A stretch of DNA of 64,000 nucleotides from the NCBI GenBank assembly GCA_029465975.1, contig CM055749.1:16247470-16311469 (forward strand), in the 5' to 3' direction. The notes under the pieces are model-generated. The model worked only from the letters and a program-made list of their open reading frames with translations. It was not told the DNA's origin and did no database searches. Shown one piece after another: positions 57,953 through 64,000 of this stretch. The DNA is from Dallia pectoralis (lineage: Eukaryota > Chordata > Actinopteri > Esociformes > Umbridae). The stretch's first letter is position 1. Every line of letters starts with the position of its first letter. The position numbers and the translations under genes are program-made.

Positions 57953-58228
57953 TGTAACCAGGTAGTGATAGGTATGACCATGTGATCTGGCCCCGCCCCT
58001 AGCTGATCAAGAGGTTAAAGGTTGGCAGGAAGGGCTGTTTGTTTGGTGTGTGCTCGAATCACTGGTTGAGCAGCGAGGCGCTGTGTCCATTGCACGTTAC
58101 CTGGTACTTGGCCTATGTCACTGTTTTATGTAGATGTATTCAAATAAAATCTGTTTTATAACCAAGCTTACCCTAGTCTGTGCCTCTGTTAAGGAGGGCG
58201 AACCTTAGTACACTGTGTAGAGGTTACA
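57953..58228 (+). repeat. 3' LTR of the TRIM-like element
   Basis: It differs from the 5' LTR at only a few positions, including a one-base insertion near 58090. Confidence 0.9.
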
Positions 58229-59236
58229 GTATCATTTGGTTTGATTTCTAAAACAGACTTTCTGTTGTGCTGATGCAGTGGCAGAGAATCGAAGATTGAC
58301 ATTCCCATTGCCGTGGGATGGTAAGTATTGATCTATGACAGTGTGAGACACCAGGACACTGAGCAAGCGAGAGAGACCATTTTAATAGTACCACCTTATC
58401 TGTTACTCTAATGTTCTCTCTGTCCACACAAACACCTTTTCAGTTATAGCTGTGGCTTATTTTTCTAGTGTCAATTCTAGGGTGGTTTCTATCACGTCAG
58501 ATAACTCTGTTTACAATGTCTGAACATTTAGTTAAACATTTGATATAAAACACATGGTACCATGTTTACACATGGTAAACATACCCTTAGAGCCCTGAGG
58601 GGGTTAAAGGGTTTATGACTTGTGTTGTGATATGCTGTTCCTACATACCATTCACATTGATATATAAATGTTATTTATTTCGCTTTAGGCTCTTCAGTAA
58701 CTCCCTAATGGCCAGATTTAACATGAAGGGGAAGGGGACAAAGGGCAAGACTGCATTGGAGAAGACTAAAGTATATATAGCAATACAAGGTAAGCCAATA
58801 AGTAGACCAAGGGAATAAAATTAGCTTTTACCAGTCTGTGAATAGTAACTTCACTGGACAAAACATTTCCATCCCTGTTGACAAAGGTACTGCTGAAGCT
58901 ATCACAACATTTTATATTCAACATTGTCACCATCCAGTATTGGTAGTGGATGCACAGGCAACATGTGTTTGCTAACAAATTCGGGGTCTTGGTGTATGAC
59001 TGTAGATTGCCTATGCATATTTCTAATATTTGTATTTTTCTACTGGTGCAGATGGAGTCATGACATGTGATGCCGCAGACACATAAGGATGCATGCTGCA
59101 GAGCACCTGAAGCACCACAAAGAAGTGGAGTTGGCGGAGACACTCAAGACTAATCTATTAGTGCTCATTGTTTTTTAAATGTGTTCTAAACTAGTTGGTT
59201 ACGGTTAACTTTTTCCATTTAGCACTTTAATTATGT

Positions 59237-59360
59237 GTGCTTGACTATGGTCAAGGACACATATTGTAATCTCACATATATATTATTATTATTATTATTA
59301 TTATTATGTGTGCTTGACTATGGTCAAGGACACATATTGTAATCTCACATATATATTATT
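59237..59360. repeat. Tandem 70 bp duplication and (TTA)n
   Basis: gtgtgcttgactatggtcaa to cacatatatattatta occurs twice, 70 bp apart, with a (TTA)n run between. A similar TTA run lies at 61850-61867 in the second segmental copy. Confidence 0.85.
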
Positions 59361-59384
59361 ACTCCTCCCATCAATTTTGTTTTT

Positions 59385-60195
59385 CCCACAGTTTTTGCAC
59401 TAGATGGACAAAAAGGTGTCAAAATGTGCGTCCCGAACTCTATTTAGTTGGCATTGTTTTGTAGAAGGTTTCGTTATGTAGTTTACGAAATATTAACGAT
59501 AATGTCGCTAATTAATCCCCATTGAAATACATTGACGGAATCTTCAAAACTAGAGTGTGAGAGCCCATTCAGCAGAAAATGTAGAGAACATTTGTAAACT
59601 GCTACTGCTGCCTGAGTTTCAACTCTTTACACACAAATGGCATATCAAAACGTTCATCTATTTGTGCTGTCACTCAAAATGTTCAAATATAAGCTGTAAC
59701 ATATATATTTATTTCGTTATGTCCTTTTGTTTCCAACTTGCGCCTCCCCATAGACATCCATAGAAACGGTGATTTTCTCCACTCTAATTTGAAAGCGATT
59801 TTTGGTGTTTTTTTGTTCGTTTGTAAATTGTGATAGCGCCTACATTTCTGGGGTTACAGATACATGTTATACATCAAAATGTCCGCCTGGTTCTTAGGAT
59901 TCTCATGATGTAATTGTTTAAACTGTGTGAGTAAAACTCTGGTTAGTAGAGCTAAAAGTATACGACCATGTCTGAATCTTTTGAAATGATAGACAGTGAA
60001 GCAGCATTTTCTGGTTGTTGATTGGCTAAATAGTAGGAACATTCTGGAAGGGGGGGGGGAGGCAGCGCGCTCTGATATCGATGAGAACAGCTGGTCCTCC
60101 TGACAAAGGCATAGCTGGCAGGCAACAGCCACAGACACTGCAATCAACAGCCACAGACATATCCTGCAGCAAAGAAAGAATGAATGAATGGGTAA
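59385..60195. repeat. Segmental duplication, copy 1
   Basis: About 800 bp from cacagtttttgcactagatg to gaatgaatgggtaagttct recur at 61895-62715, nearly identical (small differences in a G-run near 60050). Small ORFs are shared but resemble nothing known. Confidence 0.9.
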
Positions 60196-60905
60196 GTTCT
60201 TTCTCTGGGTCTCTGTTTACACGTTAGCATGTTAGCTAGCGTTAGCGCGCTAGCTATCGTTAGCATGTTAGCTAGCGTTAGCTCGCTAGCTAGCGTTAGC
60301 TACTACTGTAAGTTTATGCATACATTCAGACAGCCTGCAGCAATGAATGGATGGGTAACTTCTTTCTCTGGGTCTCTGTTTACACGTTAGCATGTTAGCT
60401 AGCGTTAGCGCGCTAGCTATCGTTAGCATGTTAGCTAGCGTTAGCGCGCTAGCTAGCGTTAGCTACTACTGTAAGTTTATGCATACATTCAGACAGCCTG
60501 CAGCAATGAATGGATGGGTAACTTCTTTCTCTGGGTCTCTGTTTACACGTTAGCATGTTAGCTAGCGTTAGCGCGCTAGCTATCGTTAGCATGTTAGCTC
60601 GCTAGCTAGCATTAGCTACTACTGTAAGTTTATGCATACATTCAGACAGCCTGCAGCAATGAATGGATGGGTAACTTCTTTCTCTGGGTCTCTGTTTACA
60701 CGTTAGCATGTTAGCTAGCGTTAGCGCGCTAGCTATCGTTAGCATGTTAGCTAGCTCGCTAGCTAGCGTTAGCTACTACTGTAAGTTTATGCATACATTC
60801 AGACAGCCTGCAGCAATGAATGGATGGGTAACTTCTTTCTCTGGGTCTCTGTTTACACGTTAGCATGTTAGCTAGCGTTAGCGCGCTAGCTAGCGTTAGC
60901 ATGTT
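60196..60905. repeat. Satellite of 155-163 bp units with palindromic cores
   Basis: About five units. Each has tctctgtttacacg, then a run of ttagc/gctagc palindromes (gttagcgcgctagctagc), then tactgtaagtttatgcatac and cagcctgcagcaatgaatgg. The lengths vary in the palindromic part. Confidence 0.9.
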
Positions 60906-61762
60906 TATAATGCTGTTTCATATGCGTTACTATGGTGCATGCAGCTAGTACTGTATTAATGAGTAATGACTGATAGGTTTAACACATTGCATACTATGGT
61001 ACATGCAGCAGCAGTGTGTATTCATGAGTAATGACTGATAGGTTTAACATTGTATTATACTATGGTGGTTTAACACATTGTATACTATGGTGCATGTAGC
61101 AGCAGTGTGTATTCATGAGTAATGACTGATAGGTTTTTAACATTGTATACTTGATGGGAGGTATGAACCAGTCAATAAAAATAATACATATTAACTGAGA
61201 AGATTTAAACATGTGTAAACTCCTTCCATTGTAGTAATGACTGATAGGTTTAACACATTGTATACTATGGTGTAACTTCCTTGCAGCAGGCAGTACGTTT
61301 GTATTCATGTGTAATGACTGATAGGTTTAACACATTGTATACTATGGTGCTTGCAGCAGTGTGTATTATGAGTAATGACTGATAGGTTTAACACATTGGA
61401 TACTATGGTGCAGGTAGCAGCAGTGTGTGTTCATGAGTAATGACGGATAGGTTTAACACATTTGTATACTATGGTGCATGTAGCAGTAGTGTGTATTCAT
61501 GAGTAATGACTGATAGGTTTAACACATTGCATACTATGGTGCATGTAGCAGCAGTGTGTATTCATGAGTAATGACTGATAGGTTTAACACATTGTATACT
61601 ATTGTCCATGCAGCAGCAAGTGTGTATTCATCAGTAATGACTGATAGGTTTAACACATTGTATACTATGGTGCTTGCAGCAGTAGTGTGTATTCATGAGT
61701 AATGACTGATAGGTTTAACACATTGCATACTATGGTGCATGTAGCAGCAGTGTCACCTCAGT
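60906..61762. repeat. Satellite of ~62-70 bp units
   Basis: About 12 units of the form gagtaatgactgataggttt, aacacattgtatactatggt and gcatgtagcagcagtgtgta. Resumes at 63795-64000. Confidence 0.9.
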
Positions 61763-61894
61763 TTGGCAGTTGACATCAGTAAACAGTCGACTACGGGTGG
61801 CCGCAAGCACACATCATCACAATTTCAGCAGAAATTGTACGCTATCTAGTTATTATTATTATTATTATATCAATTTTGTCCCCGCCTACTCCTC

Positions 61895-62715
61895 CCACAG
61901 TTTTTGCACTAGATGGACAAAAAAGGTGTCAAAATGTGCGTCCCGAACTCTATTTAGTTGGCATTGTTTTGTAGAAGGTTTCGTTATGTAGTTTACGAAA
62001 TATTAACGATAATGTCGCTAATTAATCCCCATTGAAATACATTGACGGAATCTTCAAAACTAGAGTGTGAGAGCCCATTCAGCAGAAAATGTAGAGAACA
62101 TTTGTAAACTGCTACTGCTGCCTGAGTTTCAACCCTTTACACACAAATGGCATATCAAAACGTTCATCTATTTGTGCTGTCACTCAAAATGTTCAAATAT
62201 AAGCTGTAACATATATATTTATTTCGTTATGTCCTTTTGTTTCCAACTTGCGCCTCCCCATAGACATCCATAGAAACGGTGATTTTCTCCACTCTAATTT
62301 GAAAGCGATTTTTGGTGTTTTTTTGTTCGTTTGTAAATTGTGATAGCGCCTACATTTCTGGGGTTACAGATACATGTTATACATCAAAATGTCCGCCTGG
62401 TTCTTAGGATTCTCATGATGTAATTGTTTAAACTGTGTGAGTAAAACTCTGGTTAGTAGAGCTAAAAGTATACGACCATGTCTGAATCTTTTGAAATGAT
62501 AGACAGTGAAGCAGCATTTTCTGGTTGTTGATTGGCTAAATAGTAGGAACATTCTGGAAGGGGTGGGGGGGAGGAGGCAGCGCGCTCTGATATCGATGAG
62601 AACAGCTGGTCCTACTGACAAAGGCATGGCTGGCAGGCAACAGCCACAGACACTGCAATCAACAGCCACAGACATATCCTGCAGCAAAGAAAGAATGAAT
62701 GAATGGGTAAGTTCT
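61895..62715. repeat. Segmental duplication, copy 2
   Basis: Direct repeat of 59385-60195. It is followed, as in copy 1, by the same two satellites in the same order. Confidence 0.9.
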
Positions 62716-63790
62716 TTCTCTGGGTCTCTGTTTACACGTTAGCATGTTAGCTAGCGTTAGCTCGCTAGCTAGCGTTAGCTACTACTGTAAGTTTATGCAT
62801 ACATTCAGACAGCCTGCAGCAATGTATGGATGGGTAACTTCTTTCTCTGGGTCTCTGTTTACACGTTAGCATGTTAGCTAGCGTTAGCATGTTTAGCTAG
62901 CTAGCGTTAGCTACTACTGTAAGTTTATGCATACATTCAGACAGCCTGCAGCAATGAATACTTCTTTCTCTGGGTCTCTGTTTACACGTTAGCATGTTCG
63001 TTAGCATGTTAGCTAGCGTTAGCGCGCTAGCTAGCGTTAGCTACTACTGTAAGTTTATGCATACATTCAGACAGCCTGCAGCAATGAATGGATGGGTAAC
63101 TTCTTTCTCTGGGTCTCTGTTTACACGTTAGCATGTTAGCTAGCGTTAGCATGTTAGCTAGCGTTAGCGCTAGCTAGCTATCGTTAGCATACATTAGTTA
63201 GAATGGTGGGTACTTCTTTCTCTGGGTCTCTGCGTTAGCGCGCTAGCTAGCGTTAGCTACTACTGTAAGTTTATGCATACATTCAGACAGCCTGCAGCAA
63301 TGAATGGATGGGTAACTTCTTTCTCTGGGTCTCTGTTTACACGTTAGCATGTTAGCTAGCGTTAGCGCGCTAGCTATCGTTAGCATGTTAGCTAGCGTTA
63401 GCTCGCTAGCTAGCGTTAGCTACTACTGTAAGTTTATGCATACATTCAGACAGCCTGCAGCAATGAATGGATGGGTAACTTCTTTCTCTGGGTCTCTGTT
63501 TACACGTTAGCATGTTAGCTAGCGTTAGCGCGCTAGCTATCGTTAGCATGTTCGTTAGCATGTTAGCTAGCGTTAGCGCGCTAGCTAGCGTTAGCTACTA
63601 CTGTAAGTTTATGCATACATTCAGACAGCCTGCAGCAATGAATGGATGGGTAACTTCTTTCTCTGGGTCTCTGTTTACACGTTAGCAAGTTAGCTAGCGT
63701 TAGCGCATAGCAGCGTTAGCTAGCGTTAGCATGTTAGCTAGCGTTAGCCTGCTAGCTAGCGTTAGCCTGCTAGCTAGCGTTAGCTACGTG
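62716..63790. repeat. Satellite of ~110-165 bp units, second block
   Basis: About seven units like those at 60196-60905, with more length variation and one broken unit around 63180-63240. Confidence 0.9.
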
Positions 63791-64000
63791 TAGTAATGAG
63801 TAATGACTGATAGGTTTAACGCATTGCATACTATCTTGCATGCAGCAGCAGTGTGTATTCATGAGTATTGACTGATAGGTTTAACACATTGTATACTATG
63901 GTGCATGTAGCAGCAGTGTGTATTCATGAGTAATGACTGATAGGTTTAACACATTGTATACTATGGTGCATGTAGCAGCAGTGTGTATTCATGAGTAATG
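63791..64000. repeat. Satellite of ~62-70 bp units, second block
   Basis: Same unit as at 60906-61762. The array runs off the window edge. Confidence 0.9.

Larger units (their letters stand above)
55946..58228 (+). mobile_element. Small LTR retrotransposon (TRIM-like) with an internal satellite
   Basis: LTRs of 275 and 276 bp (55946-56220 and 57953-58228) are nearly identical, start TGTAACC and end GGTTACA. GTAT is duplicated at 55942-55945 and 58229-58232. ttggcgctgagagc after the 5' LTR is a primer-binding site. gggaggggtgac before the 3' LTR is a polypurine tract. No pol is present, so it is non-autonomous. The near-identical LTRs suggest a recent insertion. Confidence 0.9.
54780..59143 (+). 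pseudogene. Spliced gene resembling DUF4806 proteins
   Basis: CCAAT-type boxes (ctctgattggc at 54651 and 54691) lie upstream. Exons with good splice sites are about 54800-54852 (non-coding), 55560-55602, 55691-55807 (ATG, KKMRVWRKRQKVLNLLLQ), 58280-58320, 58690-58789 and 59051-59083. The exon at 58690-58789 encodes SNSLMARFNMKGKGTKGKTA, which resembles the DUF4806 domain of multi-copy fish proteins. The visible exons do not all join in phase and the frame stops soon after (59083), so exons are missing or the copy is broken. A small LTR element occupies the intron after 55807. Function unknown. Confidence 0.4.

Overview
The window reads as teleost fish nuclear DNA. It holds spliced genes, a Rex3 LINE, an endogenous retrovirus with an envelope gene of a type common in fish, DIRS, Helitron, piggyBac and hAT elements, and long satellites. 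I see no bacterial operons and no RNA gene. The whole window is accessory sequence: elements nested in elements, many dated by intact target-site duplications (TSDs).

Layout. 1-2893: 5' part of a minus-strand endogenous retrovirus (LTR 2426-2893, leader, microsatellite). 2945-5804: herpesvirus-like genes, a minus-strand fragment and a plus-strand protein kinase broken by several lesions. 5817-26838: a segment bounded by ~66 bp nearly identical inverted repeats. It carries a plus-strand HECT E3 ubiquitin-ligase gene (exons 6041-24688) and, convergent to it, the C-terminal exons of an integrase-like transposase (25917-26518). The HECT gene is invaded by a plus-strand retrovirus (about 8500-18975, itself holding a Rex3 LINE at 12078-14687) and by a second, inverted Rex3 (20856-23896). 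26854-28996: more herpesvirus-like coding DNA, directly outside the right inverted repeat.

28997-31670 is mostly featureless. 31682-42199 is a decayed minus-strand Helitron with HUH Rep, Pif1-type helicase, a zinc-finger/DUF6570-like region and an upstream cysteine-protease gene with a herpesvirus-tegument-like C and D-x-H arrangement. That protease ORF was split, exactly at a TTAA, by a piggyBac element (38848-41925), which was later hit by a hAT element (40175-41773).

42540-44530 is a minisatellite split by a hAT element that itself contains a smaller hAT. 45843-47545 is a deleted DIRS-like element. 48673-50943 is a hAT element swollen by a satellite. 52085-54206 is a minus-strand LINE with RNase H. 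54780-59143 is a spliced plus-strand gene resembling DUF4806 proteins, with a small LTR element (55946-58228) in an intron. 59237-64000 is a segmental duplication built of satellites.

The most unusual point is the 5817-26838 unit. It looks like a DNA transposon carrying its own HECT ubiquitin ligase beside an integrase-type transposase, and herpesvirus-like genes run right up to both of its ends. It may be a transposon that landed in a herpesvirus-derived block, or a transposon-herpesvirus association comparable to the piggyBac-herpesvirus fusion Teratorn. The sequence alone does not decide between these.
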